Source: CAVQWT01 sp963717705 (GTDB lineage Bacteria; Pseudomonadota; Gammaproteobacteria; Burkholderiales; Casimicrobiaceae). From it: 64,000 nt of DNA. Positions 35,634 to 44,141 of the stretch are shown piece after piece. The stretch covers positions 248,001 to 312,000 of the forward strand of contig CAVQWT010000006.1 of NCBI GenBank assembly GCA_963717705.1. The letters are read 5' to 3'. A model generated the notes under the pieces. That model was not told where the DNA came from. It was given only the letters and a program-made list of their open reading frames with translations, and did no database searches. Within the stretch, counting starts at the first letter, position 1. Each line of letters opens with the position of its first letter. Both the position numbers and the translations under genes were made by a program.

Positions 35634-35650
35634 CGGTCCGAAGCACCGCA

Positions 35651-35678
35651 AAAACCGGGCGCGCTGCCCGGTTTTTTG
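35651..35678 (+). terminator. Rho-independent terminator after phaR
   Basis: CCGGGC (35655-35660) pairs with GCCCGG (35666-35671), flanked by AAAAA on the left and TTTTTT on the right. It can stop phaR transcripts and, in reverse, those of the patatin gene. Confidence 0.88.
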
Positions 35679-35753
35679 TGCGGCGCGTCAACCGAGTGGT
35701 TGCCGAGCTGATCCTGCAGTGCAATAGCGATCCCCGGCACGGCGATCCAGGCT

Positions 35754-36884
35754 TCAGCGTCCACTCGCCGCAGCGTCCTCGACACCGACCGGCTTACGGC
35801 GGCGGCCGGTCGCAGCAGCGCCGACAGCCAGCCCCGATCCGCGCCCGTCAAGTCGCCGGTCGCGCCGTTGAGTTCGGCGCCGCGCCGCGCGAGGCCCTCC
35901 ATCACCTCGAACGCGGCCGGCGACGCGTGATCGAGCCGGACGATCGACGCCTCGGCGTCGGTCGGCTCGGGATCGCGCAGCCGGAGGAACCGCACCGGGC
36001 GCCTCAGCTGCGGGACCAGCCTGCGCACCATTTCTACCGCCGCCGCTGCCTGCGCGTCGCCCGTGACCTGCAGTGCGCGCAGCCCGCGGATCCACAGGCC
36101 GATGCCGGTGCCGGGCAGGCGCGCGAGCACCGCGGCCGGCACCGGCATCGCGCAGGTCCCGACCGACAGCATCTCGATCGGCCGGTCGTCGGCCGTCATC
36201 GCGAGCGCCTCCGCCAAGGCGACTGCGACCGGGCTGGTCGCCCACAGCCCGCCGTCGCACCAGAGCGCGCCCTCGTCGCCGACGACCGGCAGCCGCATCG
36301 GCGGCAGCAGCATCGGCGCCGAGCAGGAGGCGATGCACGCGTCCACGAGCGGCAGATCGGCGCTGCCGCGATGAACCGCGGCATGCGGTGTGGCGAACAC
36401 GCGCGGGCGCGCCGTCCGCAGGTCGGTCGCCGTCACGCACAGCGCGATGCCGCGGCGCGCGTGGAGCTCGCGCAGCGTGATGCCTTTCCGAACAGCGCGT
36501 CGAGCGCCCGCCGCAGCGCGTGCGCTTCCGCCGACGCGCGCCGCCAGTGCCTGGCGCACCACACCAGGCTCCAGCGGCCCGATCGGCGCCGGGCTGTGGA
36601 AAGATCGCCGCGCCGCGGTCGCGATAAAGCGTCGAGATTCGCGTCAGCGGCACGCCGGCAGCGAGCGCCGCGCCGATCAGCGAACCCGTGCTGGTGCCCA
36701 CGACAAGGTCGAACGCGGCGCCGCAGTCGTCCCGTTCGGGATCGCCACCGGCCGCTGCCAGCAGAAGTTCCAGCAGGCGCGCGGTGTAATAGCCGCGAAT
36801 CCCGCCGCCGTCCAGCGCCAGTACCCGGAACGGCCTGGCCGATCCGCCGGGCCCAGGCGCGCCGCCCATGTCCGTCGTGTTCAC
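35754..36884 (-). pseudogene. Patatin-like phospholipase, frameshifted
   Basis: From ATG 36884 the patatin core reads RVLALDGGGIRGYYTARLLE and FDLVVGTSTGSLIGAAL (Ser nucleophile in GTSTG), up to YRDRGAAIF. The family sequence then continues in a second frame (IGPLEPGVVRQALAARVGG), passes to a third for HALRRALDALFGK, and returns to the second for GITLRELHARRG. The Asp of the dyad (DEGALWCDGGLW) follows. Three indels are needed. The final frame reads into the phaR terminator, so the natural stop is also unclear. Either dead or carrying sequencing errors. Confidence 0.75.
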
Positions 36885-36972
36885 TTCGTGGCTTTCGATC
36901 GGCTGTCGCTGCCGCCACCGATCACTTTAGCCCCGCCGGCAAGGCGACAGGCGCGTGCGGCCGCGCCGGCCG

Positions 36973-36986
36973 TTGATCTGGGTCAA
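36973..36986 (+). promoter_or_regulatory. FNR/Anr box of the UbiA-to-ligase operon
   Basis: TTGATCTGGGTCAA matches the FNR consensus TTGAT-N4-ATCAA at 9 of 10 fixed positions. A -10-like TAATGT follows at 37008-37013, so the box centre is about 41 bp before the expected transcription start. That is the class II position of FNR activators. The first gene starts at 37098. Confidence 0.75.
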
Positions 36987-37097
36987 ACGCCCCCCTGCCC
37001 TTGCGCCTAATGTGGGAACGAGGGGCCGAGGGCGCGCGATCCGCGCGGCTAGTGTTGTCCCACGGCGTCGACGTCCGCGTGGCCCCGTGCGGGAGCG

Positions 37098-38027
37098 ATG
37101 GTGAGACTCGCCGCGCCTGAAGAGGCGTTCGTCCGCAGGTGGGCCGTCTATTGCAGCGAGCGGTTCCCGCCGCTGCAGCACGGTGTGGTCATCGCCGCGT
37201 TCGCGTTCGCCACGCTCGCCGTCGCGTCGGCCGGTCGCAACGGTGCCGCGCCGGTGGCGGCAGGTCCGTTCGCGATCGGGTTCGCGATCGCCTTCCTCGC
37301 GTTCCTCGAGTTGCGCATCCTCGACGAGTTCAAGGACGCCGACGACGACGCCAGGTACCGTCCGTACCGGCCGGTGCCGCGGGGGCTCGTGACGCTGCGC
37401 GAGCTGCGCGCGGCCGGAGCGGCGGCCGTCGCGGTGCAGCTCGCCCTCGCGATGTTCGCGGGCCCGCCCGCGCTGGCGGCACTGTTCGTCGCCTTCGTGT
37501 GGATGGCGCTGATGGGGCGCGAGTTCTTCGCGTCAGCGTGGCTCCGCGCAAGGCCTCTGGTGTACGTCGCGTCGCACACGATCATCGTGCCGCTGCTCGC
37601 GCTCGTCGTCGCCGCGTGTTCGGGGCGTGCGCCGGACCTGTTCGCTCTCGCGCCCTTCCTCGCGCTGACGTATGCGAGCTCGGTGGTGTTCGAGTTCGGG
37701 CGCAAGATCCGCGCGCCGGCCGACGAGCGCGCCGGCGTCGAGACTTACAGCGCGCTGTGGGGACCCCGCAACGCGGCGATCGCCTGGTGGATGACGCTGG
37801 CGATCTCGGCGCTGCTGGCCGTCGCCACGGCGGCAACGGTCGGCGATCCCCTGCCGATTGCCGCGCTTGCCGCCGCCGCCACCGCGGTCGCGGCGGCGCT
37901 CGCCGCACGATTCGTCTCCGCGCCGTCCGCGCGCACGAGTGGACGGATCCAGGCCTGCTCCGGCCTCTGGCTGGTCGCCGCCTACGTCGCCATCGGTGTC
38001 GTTGCGTTGCCGGGAGCGATGCGATGA
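37098..38027 (+). CDS. UbiA-family prenyltransferase-like membrane protein
   Basis: A 309-residue protein with about eight membrane segments. The Asp-rich motif DEFKDADDD (about residues 75-83), followed by RPYRPVPRGLVT, corresponds to the first prenyl-diphosphate/Mg site of UbiA enzymes. The second Asp-rich loop is less typical (KIRAPADERAGVETYSALWG). UbiA enzymes move an isoprenoid to an aromatic or lipid acceptor. It is the first gene behind the FNR-type box. The stop overlaps the next ATG (ATGA), so the product probably works with the four that follow. Confidence 0.8.
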   Translation: MVRLAAPEEAFVRRWAVYCSERFPPLQHGVVIAAFAFATLAVASAGRNGAAPVAAGPFAIGFAIAFLAFLELRILDEFKDADDDARYRPYRPVPRGLVTLRELRAAGAAAVAVQLALAMFAGPPALAALFVAFVWMALMGREFFASAWLRARPLVYVASHTIIVPLLALVVAACSGRAPDLFALAPFLALTYASSVVFEFGRKIRAPADERAGVETYSALWGPRNAAIAWWMTLAISALLAVATAATVGDPLPIAALAAAATAVAAALAARFVSAPSARTSGRIQACSGLWLVAAYVAIGVVALPGAMR

Positions 38028-40651
38028 GCGCGTCGTTCATCGTCGATCGCCTGGACATCGTTCCGGCGACGCCGGTCGGCGGCAAGGCGCGCGCGCTGGC
38101 CGAGCTCGCGAATGCCGGCCTGCCGGTGCCGCCGTGGTTCGTCGTGCTGCCGGAGGCGTTCGACGCCAGTGTGACGCCGGACGTCGCCGCCGCGCTGGCC
38201 GATGCGAGCGACGAACCGGCGCTCGCCGCCGCCGTCGGGCGCCTCGGCATGGCGCCGGAGGTCCGCGCAGCGCTGGACGCCGCGCTTGCCGCTGCCGGAG
38301 CGACCGCCGCGAGCCGCTACGCGGTCCGCTCGTCGGCGCAGGACGAGGACGGCGAGCGCCATTCGTTTGCCGGCCAGCTCGAGAGCTTCCTCGACGTGCC
38401 CGCCGCGGCGGTCGCCGATCGCGTCGTGCGCGTGTGGGCGTCGGGCTTCGGCGCGCGGCTCGCCCGCTACCGCGCCGAAGCGGGACTTGCCGGCCGGACT
38501 TCGGTGCCCGCGGTCGTCGTCCAGCGGATGATCGACGGCGACGCGTCGGGAGTCGCGTTCAGTGCCGATCCCGTCTCCGGGCGCCGCGCGATCGCCGTCG
38601 TTGCCGCAACCCCCGGCCGTGGTGACGCCCTGGTCTCCGGCCAGGTCGAGGGCGACACCTGGCGCGTCGACCGGGCCGGTGCGATCGTCGAGCGCCCGGC
38701 TGCGACGGCTCCCGTGCTCGCCGACGACGACGTGCTGCGCGTGGCCGCGCTCGCGCGCGACGCGGAACGGCACTTCGGCACGCCGCAGGACATCGAATGG
38801 ACGGTGGCGCGGCACACGCTCTACCTGCTGCAGAGCCGGCCGATCACGACGCTGGCCGACCGCGCCGACCCCGACGCCGCGCGGGCGATCTGGGACAACG
38901 CCAACATCGTCGAGAGCTACGGCGGCCTGACCACGCCGCTGACCTTCTCGTTCGCACGCCGCTGCTACGAGCAGGTCTATCGCGAATTCTGCCGCCTGGT
39001 CGGCGTGCCGCAGGACGTCGTCGAGACGCGCGGCGACGTCTTCGCCTGCATGCTCGGCCTGGTTCGGGGCCGCGTCTACTACAACCTCTTCAACTGGTAC
39101 CGGCTGCTCGCGATGCTGCCGGGCTACGCCGTCAACCGGCGGTTCATGGAACAGATGATGGGGGTGCGCGAGAAGCTGCCCGAGGCGTCCGCAGCGGCGG
39201 CGGGAGCGGCCGCGGCCGCCGGCGGCGGCAGTCGCGTCGCCGGCGCATTGACGCTCGCCCGGACGCTCGGCCTGCTCGCCTGGCGGATCGCGACCCTGCC
39301 TTCGCGGATGCGCTCGTTCAAGGCCCGGCTCGACGACGCGCTGGGCGACCGGCGGCCCGACCTGGCCCCGATGCGCCCCGAGGAGCTCGCCGCCTACTAT
39401 CGCCGGCTCGAAGGCCGCCTGCTGGTGCACTGGGACGCGCCCATCGTCAACGATTTCGCGACCATGCTGTTCCACGGCCTGCTGCGCCGGCTCGCCGCGA
39501 CGTGGGTCGGCGACGAGCGCGGCGCGCTCGCCAACGACCTGCTCGCCGGCGGCGGCATGGCAAGCGAGGAGCCGGCGCGGCGCGTCCGCGCCATCGCGGC
39601 GCAAGTCGCGTCGAACCACACGCTGGTGGCATCGCTCTGCGAGGCGTCGCTGCCGCGGGTGCGCGAGGCGCTGCGCGCCCGGCCGGACGTGCAGGCGGCG
39701 TTCGACGCCTACGTCGCGCGCTTCGGCGAGCGCTGCATGGAGGAACTGAAGCTCGAGAGCCCGACGCTGCACGACGACCCGCTGCCGCTGTACCGCGCCG
39801 TCGGCCGCTGCGCGCGCGCGAACCCCGACGCCGTCGATGCCGCGAATCGCGGGTCCGGCCCGCCGCCGGGCTCCCCGCGCGTTGCCGCCGAGAACCGCGT
39901 GCGCGACGCGCTGCGGCGGCGGCCGCTGCGGCGGCTGGCGTTCGCGTGGGTGCTGCGGCGTGCCCGCGCGCACGTCGCCGACCGCGAGGACCTTCGCTTC
40001 GAGCGGACCCGCGTCTTCGGTCGCGCACGCCAGATCGTGGTCGAACTCGGCCGGCGCCTGGCCACGATCGACTGCATCGAGGCTCCACGCGACGTGTTCT
40101 TCCTCGAGTTCGACGAACTCCTGGCGTTCGCCGAGAATCGGGCGACGACGATCGATCTCAAGGGCCTCGTCGCGGTGCGCAAGGCCGAGCTCGCGTCGTG
40201 CCTCTCGCTGCCCGCGCCGGCGGAGCGGTTCGAGACCTTCGGCGTCGCCTATCGCGGCAACAGTTTCGGCGCGGCACGGCCGGCTGCGCCGCCCGAGGGC
40301 GACGCGATGTCCGGCACCGCCTGCTGCCCCGGCGCCGTGCGCGGACGCGTGCGGCTCGTCCGCGACCCGCAGCACGCTGACCTGCAGCCGGGCGAGATCA
40401 TCGTTGCCGAGCGCACCGACCCGGGGTGGGTGATGGTGTTCCCGGCGGCCGCAGGCCTGCTGGTCGAGCGCGGCAGCCTGCTGTCGCACTCGGCGATCGT
40501 GGCGCGCGAGCTGGGGCTGCCGACCATCGTTTCGCTGCCCGGCGTCACCCACTGGCTGCACGACGGCGACACCGTCGACATGGACGGCGCCACGGGCCGG
40601 GTGACGCGGATCGCCGCCGATGCGCCGACGAGCCATGAGCGCCGCGGCTGA
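38024..40651 (+). CDS. PEP synthase/RPH-like dikinase (ATP-grasp plus phosphohistidine domain)
   Basis: An 875-residue protein. The N-terminal PPDK/PEP-synthase ATP-binding domain (about 1-285) shows GGKARALAELANAGLPVPPW, RSSAQDEDGERHSFAGQLES, GVAFSADPVSG and DIEWTVARHTLYLLQSRPI. A long helical middle (about 290-750) follows. The C-terminal swivelling domain carries the phosphohistidine at about His822 (SLLSHSAIVARELGLPTIV). There is no C-terminal PEP-binding barrel, so it is built like rifampin phosphotransferase or similar enzymes that pass phosphate from ATP to an unknown acceptor. ATG overlaps the upstream stop. Confidence 0.85.
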   Translation: MSASFIVDRLDIVPATPVGGKARALAELANAGLPVPPWFVVLPEAFDASVTPDVAAALADASDEPALAAAVGRLGMAPEVRAALDAALAAAGATAASRYAVRSSAQDEDGERHSFAGQLESFLDVPAAAVADRVVRVWASGFGARLARYRAEAGLAGRTSVPAVVVQRMIDGDASGVAFSADPVSGRRAIAVVAATPGRGDALVSGQVEGDTWRVDRAGAIVERPAATAPVLADDDVLRVAALARDAERHFGTPQDIEWTVARHTLYLLQSRPITTLADRADPDAARAIWDNANIVESYGGLTTPLTFSFARRCYEQVYREFCRLVGVPQDVVETRGDVFACMLGLVRGRVYYNLFNWYRLLAMLPGYAVNRRFMEQMMGVREKLPEASAAAAGAAAAAGGGSRVAGALTLARTLGLLAWRIATLPSRMRSFKARLDDALGDRRPDLAPMRPEELAAYYRRLEGRLLVHWDAPIVNDFATMLFHGLLRRLAATWVGDERGALANDLLAGGGMASEEPARRVRAIAAQVASNHTLVASLCEASLPRVREALRARPDVQAAFDAYVARFGERCMEELKLESPTLHDDPLPLYRAVGRCARANPDAVDAANRGSGPPPGSPRVAAENRVRDALRRRPLRRLAFAWVLRRARAHVADREDLRFERTRVFGRARQIVVELGRRLATIDCIEAPRDVFFLEFDELLAFAENRATTIDLKGLVAVRKAELASCLSLPAPAERFETFGVAYRGNSFGAARPAAPPEGDAMSGTACCPGAVRGRVRLVRDPQHADLQPGEIIVAERTDPGWVMVFPAAAGLLVERGSLLSHSAIVARELGLPTIVSLPGVTHWLHDGDTVDMDGATGRVTRIAADAPTSHERRG

Positions 40652-41772
40652 ACGCGTCGCCCCGCTCGGCCGAAGCCGCGCTCGCCGCCGACTTCTCGGG
40701 AATCCGCTACGCGCAGTGCTGGGAGGACGCCGACGTGCTGCTCGACGGCCTCGCGATCCGGCCGGGCGACCGCTGCCTGTCGGTCGCCTCCGGCGGCGAG
40801 AACTCGCTGTCGATGCTCGCCTGCGGGCCGGAGGTCGTCGTCGCCGTCGACATCGCGCCGGCGCAGCTCGCGCTGGTCGAGTTGAAGCGCGCGGCGATCC
40901 GCACGCTCGATCATCCCGACGCGCTCGGCCTGGTCGGACTCGCCCCCGCCGCGGATCGCCAGCGGCTTTATCGCGGCGTGCGCGGCGTGTTGCCCGCGGC
41001 CGCCGCCGCGTACTGGGACGCGCACCCGGACGACGTCGCTGCCGGGGTGTGCGTGCGCGGGCGCTTCGAGCGCTACCTGACGCTGTTCCGGCGCGTCGTC
41101 CTGCCGCTCGTCCACTCGCGGCGCGAAGTCGCCGGCCTGCTCGCGCCGCGCGGGCCGGAGGCGAGGCGCCGCTACTTCGACGACGTCTGGAACAACCGCC
41201 GCTGGCGCGCGCTCACCCGCGTCTTCTTCTCGCGCACGGTGATGGGCCGCGTCGGACGCGACCCCAGCTTCTTCCGCTTCGTCGAGGACGACGTCGCCGC
41301 GTCGATCTCGGCGCGGGTCGAGCGGGCGTTGACCGACGGCGATCCCGCGGTCAATCCCTACCTGCACTGGATCGTCCTCGGTCGCTACGGGGCGCCGCTG
41401 CCGCACGCGTGGCGCGCGGAGAACTTCGACGCCATCCGCCGCCACCTCGACCGGCTCGAACTGCGCCAGCAGTCGGTCGAGGCCGCGCTCGCCACCGCGG
41501 CCGACGCGAGCTACGACCGGTTCAACCTGTCGGACGTCTTCGAGTACATCTCGGAGCCCGCGAGCGAGCGCGTGTTCGACGACATCGCGCGCTGCGGGCG
41601 CGCCGGCGGGCGGGTCGCGTACTGGAACATGATGGTGCCGCGCCGGCGGCCGCAGCGGCTCGCCACGAGGCTGCGCTGCCTCGACGACGAGAGCCGGCGG
41701 CTGCACCGGCGGGCGACGACGTTCTTCTACGGCGCGTTCTGGGTCGACGAGCTGACGGCGGACGGGCCATGA
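40639..41772 (+). CDS. DUF3419 / BtaA-like SAM:3-amino-3-carboxypropyl transferase
   Basis: The frame is open from 40639, and conserved family sequence already begins at ADFSGIRYAQCWEDADVLL. SVASGGENSLSMLA and VVVAVDIAPAQLALVELK (SAM-binding fold), then YDRFNLSDVFEYI near the end, are typical of DUF3419/BtaA. In the betaine-lipid pathway BtaA transfers the aminocarboxypropyl group of SAM to diacylglycerol; the acceptor here is unknown. No ATG/GTG/TTG precedes the conserved part in frame. An ATG at 40635 is one frame off, so a one-base error or frameshift at the 5' end is likely (the alternative is a CTG start at 40648). Stop overlaps the next ATG. Confidence 0.8.
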   Translation, partial: APRLNASPRSAEAALAADFSGIRYAQCWEDADVLLDGLAIRPGDRCLSVASGGENSLSMLACGPEVVVAVDIAPAQLALVELKRAAIRTLDHPDALGLVGLAPAADRQRLYRGVRGVLPAAAAAYWDAHPDDVAAGVCVRGRFERYLTLFRRVVLPLVHSRREVAGLLAPRGPEARRRYFDDVWNNRRWRALTRVFFSRTVMGRVGRDPSFFRFVEDDVAASISARVERALTDGDPAVNPYLHWIVLGRYGAPLPHAWRAENFDAIRRHLDRLELRQQSVEAALATAADASYDRFNLSDVFEYISEPASERVFDDIARCGRAGGRVAYWNMMVPRRRPQRLATRLRCLDDESRRLHRRATTFFYGAFWVDELTADGP

Positions 41773-44141
41773 CCTTCGTCGACCTGCTGCACGTCCTGCT
41801 GCTGCTCGGCGCCGCGGCGGGGATGATCGCGGGCCTGCGCTGGCTGCAGCAGAAGCGCGGCCTCGAGCCCGAGCTCGTGCGCAAGATGTTCCACGTCGGC
41901 GGCGGGATCATCGGCCTCACGCTGCCATGGCTGTTCGAGTCCATCGTTCCGGTCATCGTGCTGGCGGCGGCGATCGCCGGCGGCTTCCTCGCCATGCGGC
42001 GAAACGCGACGCTGCGCGCGGGCGTCGGCCAGGTGCTGCACGCAGTACACCGCGAGAGCATCGGCGAATTCTGCTACGTCGTCAGCCTGGTGCTGCTGTT
42101 CTGGCTCGCCCGCGGCGACAAGCTGCTGTTCAGCATTCCGTTGCTGATCCTCGCGCTGGCGGACACCTTCGCCGCGCTGATCGGCGAGCAGTACGGCCGC
42201 CTGCTGCTGCGCCAGGAGGGCGCCGGCAAGAGCTACGAAGGCGTCGCTTCCTTCTTCCTGACCGCCTTCTTCTGCGTCCACGTGCCGGTGCTGCTGGCCG
42301 AGCGGACGGGCCGGCTGGAAAGCCTGCTGATCGCGGCCGGCGTCTCGGTGATGGTGATGATGGCCGAGGCGGCGGCGTGGTGGGGGCTCGACAACCTCGT
42401 CATCCCGCTGTTCAGCTACATGCTGCTGAAGTCGATGCTGGGACGCGACGCCGCGGTGCTGGCGTCCGACATCGCTTTCTTCCTCGCGCTGGCCCTGTTC
42501 ATGCGGCTGTGGCGCAGGCACACGCCGCTGGCCGACGACGCGCTGTTCGGGGCCACGCTCATCGGCTACGTGATCTGGACCGTCGGCGGGTGGCTCTGGG
42601 CGCTCGCCCCGCTGACGCAGCTTGCGCTGTACGCGATGCTGATCCGCTCGACGCCGAACGAGCGCTGGCGCATGCACCGATTCCCCGTCATGCTCGCCCA
42701 CTTTGCCGGCAGCGCGCCGTGGCTGCTGCTCTACGCGCAGTCGCGCGAGCCCTCGCTGCTGCTGCCGTTCGCCACCTGCTACGCCGCCAACAGCGCGATC
42801 ATGGGGCTGATGCGGCTCAAGGCGCACGTCCCTTGGATCGCCAATCGCGACGCGGTGTCGGTCGCGACCGCGCGCGGGCTGCTCGTCGTCGCGCCTCCGG
42901 TGCTGGTCCAGTCGGGCCTGACCATCGCGGCGGCGCTCGACCTCGCCGGCTGCCTGGTCGCGCTCTACATTTCGACGGCGCTTTTCTGCCGACTGCAGCC
43001 CGACCTCGGCTCCGAGCCTGTCGACGCGCCGCGCTGGATCCGCCAGGTGCTGATCGTCGCGGCGACGTCCGCGATCGCCATCGGCCTGCACTTCAGTTCG
43101 GTGCCGCGGCTCGATCCCATCGTCGCTGCTGCCGTGACCGCCGAACCCGACGAGATGAAGATCGAACGCTTTCCCTGCGACGCGGCCGGAGCCGAGAGGC
43201 TCGGCGCCGTGGCCGGCGCCGACCGCCTGACGCCGGCCGACGCGCAGCGACAGCGGCCCGACCTGTCGCTCGTCGCCGGCGACGCGGCGGGGGATCGGGC
43301 GTGCGCTTCGGTCTGGTGGCACGCTGTGCCGACGCTTGCCGGCCACCGGGTCGGCATCGTCGGACACTACGCCGCCGCTGCGGCCGATGCCGGCACGGCC
43401 GTGCTTGCCGCCGCCTGCGAGGTGCTGCGCGGGCAAGGTGCGACGCTGGCGGTGGGTCCGATGGATGCGGACACCTGGCACCGCTATCGGCTCGTCACCT
43501 GGCGTGCCGCCGACCCGCCGTTCCTGCAGGAGCCCGACAACCCGGATACCTGGCCAAACCACTTCGAGCAGGCCGGCTTCGCGCCGCTGGCCCGGTATCA
43601 CTCGGCGTGTTGCGACGACCTCGCCGCGGTGCCCGCCGACGAAGCGACGGCGGTCCGGCTGCAGGGCGAGGGATTCCGGCTGCGGACGCTGGATCCGGCG
43701 CGGCTCGACGCCGACCTGCACCAGCTCTGGCTGGCCGCGTGCGACGCCTTCGCCGGCAACTTCCTCTATGCGCCGATCGCCGAGGACGACTTCCGGCACC
43801 TCTACGCCCACGCCATCGCGTCGGTGCCGCCGCGGATGGTGACGATCGCCGAGCGCGCCGGCCACGTCGCCGGTTTCCTGCTCGCCTTTCCGGACGCGCT
43901 GCAGGCGGCGCGCGGCGAACGGGTGGACACCGTGGTGCTGAAGACGCTGGGCGTCGTCGCGGCCGCGCGGCGCGGCGGCCTCGGCCGCTGGCTGTTCGAC
44001 CACGCCGTCGCGTCGGCGCGCGAAGCGGGGTACCGCCGCGGCATCCTCGCACTGATCCACGACGACAATCCCTCCGCCCGGTTCGCCCGCGAGCAGCGGC
44101 GTCTGATCCGGCGGTACACCCTTTTCGCGCGGCCGCTGTGA
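41769..44141 (+). CDS. Fused polyprenol kinase/CTP-transferase-like membrane domain plus GNAT domain
   Basis: A 790-residue single reading frame. Residues 1 to about 455 are an integral membrane domain: VRKMFHVGGGIIGLTLPWLF and LALADTFAALIGEQYGR, with about 12 segments, as in dolichol-kinase/phytol-kinase/CdsA-type enzymes. From about Met463 (MKIERFPCDAAGAERLGAVA) a soluble part follows, ending in a GNAT fold with acetyl-CoA loop AARRGGLGRWLFDHA. The ATG overlaps the upstream stop (ATGA). Either a true fusion or two genes whose stop was lost. A lipid-phosphate kinase or nucleotidyl step followed by N-acylation is inferred. Confidence 0.75.
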   Translation: MTFVDLLHVLLLLGAAAGMIAGLRWLQQKRGLEPELVRKMFHVGGGIIGLTLPWLFESIVPVIVLAAAIAGGFLAMRRNATLRAGVGQVLHAVHRESIGEFCYVVSLVLLFWLARGDKLLFSIPLLILALADTFAALIGEQYGRLLLRQEGAGKSYEGVASFFLTAFFCVHVPVLLAERTGRLESLLIAAGVSVMVMMAEAAAWWGLDNLVIPLFSYMLLKSMLGRDAAVLASDIAFFLALALFMRLWRRHTPLADDALFGATLIGYVIWTVGGWLWALAPLTQLALYAMLIRSTPNERWRMHRFPVMLAHFAGSAPWLLLYAQSREPSLLLPFATCYAANSAIMGLMRLKAHVPWIANRDAVSVATARGLLVVAPPVLVQSGLTIAAALDLAGCLVALYISTALFCRLQPDLGSEPVDAPRWIRQVLIVAATSAIAIGLHFSSVPRLDPIVAAAVTAEPDEMKIERFPCDAAGAERLGAVAGADRLTPADAQRQRPDLSLVAGDAAGDRACASVWWHAVPTLAGHRVGIVGHYAAAAADAGTAVLAAACEVLRGQGATLAVGPMDADTWHRYRLVTWRAADPPFLQEPDNPDTWPNHFEQAGFAPLARYHSACCDDLAAVPADEATAVRLQGEGFRLRTLDPARLDADLHQLWLAACDAFAGNFLYAPIAEDDFRHLYAHAIASVPPRMVTIAERAGHVAGFLLAFPDALQAARGERVDTVVLKTLGVVAAARRGGLGRWLFDHAVASAREAGYRRGILALIHDDNPSARFAREQRRLIRRYTLFARPL

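Noticed and set aside
35754..36884. Patatin as effector of a CBASS-type defence system
   Set aside because: No cyclic-nucleotide synthase, E1/E2-like or other defence gene is adjacent; the neighbours are phaR and the UbiA operon, and the gene is frameshifted.
38024..40651. True phosphoenolpyruvate synthase (PpsA) or pyruvate phosphate dikinase
   Set aside because: The C-terminal PEP/pyruvate-binding barrel is absent and the phosphohistidine domain is at the C-terminus, so the acceptor is not likely to be pyruvate. A specific rifampin phosphotransferase call is also unsupported by context.
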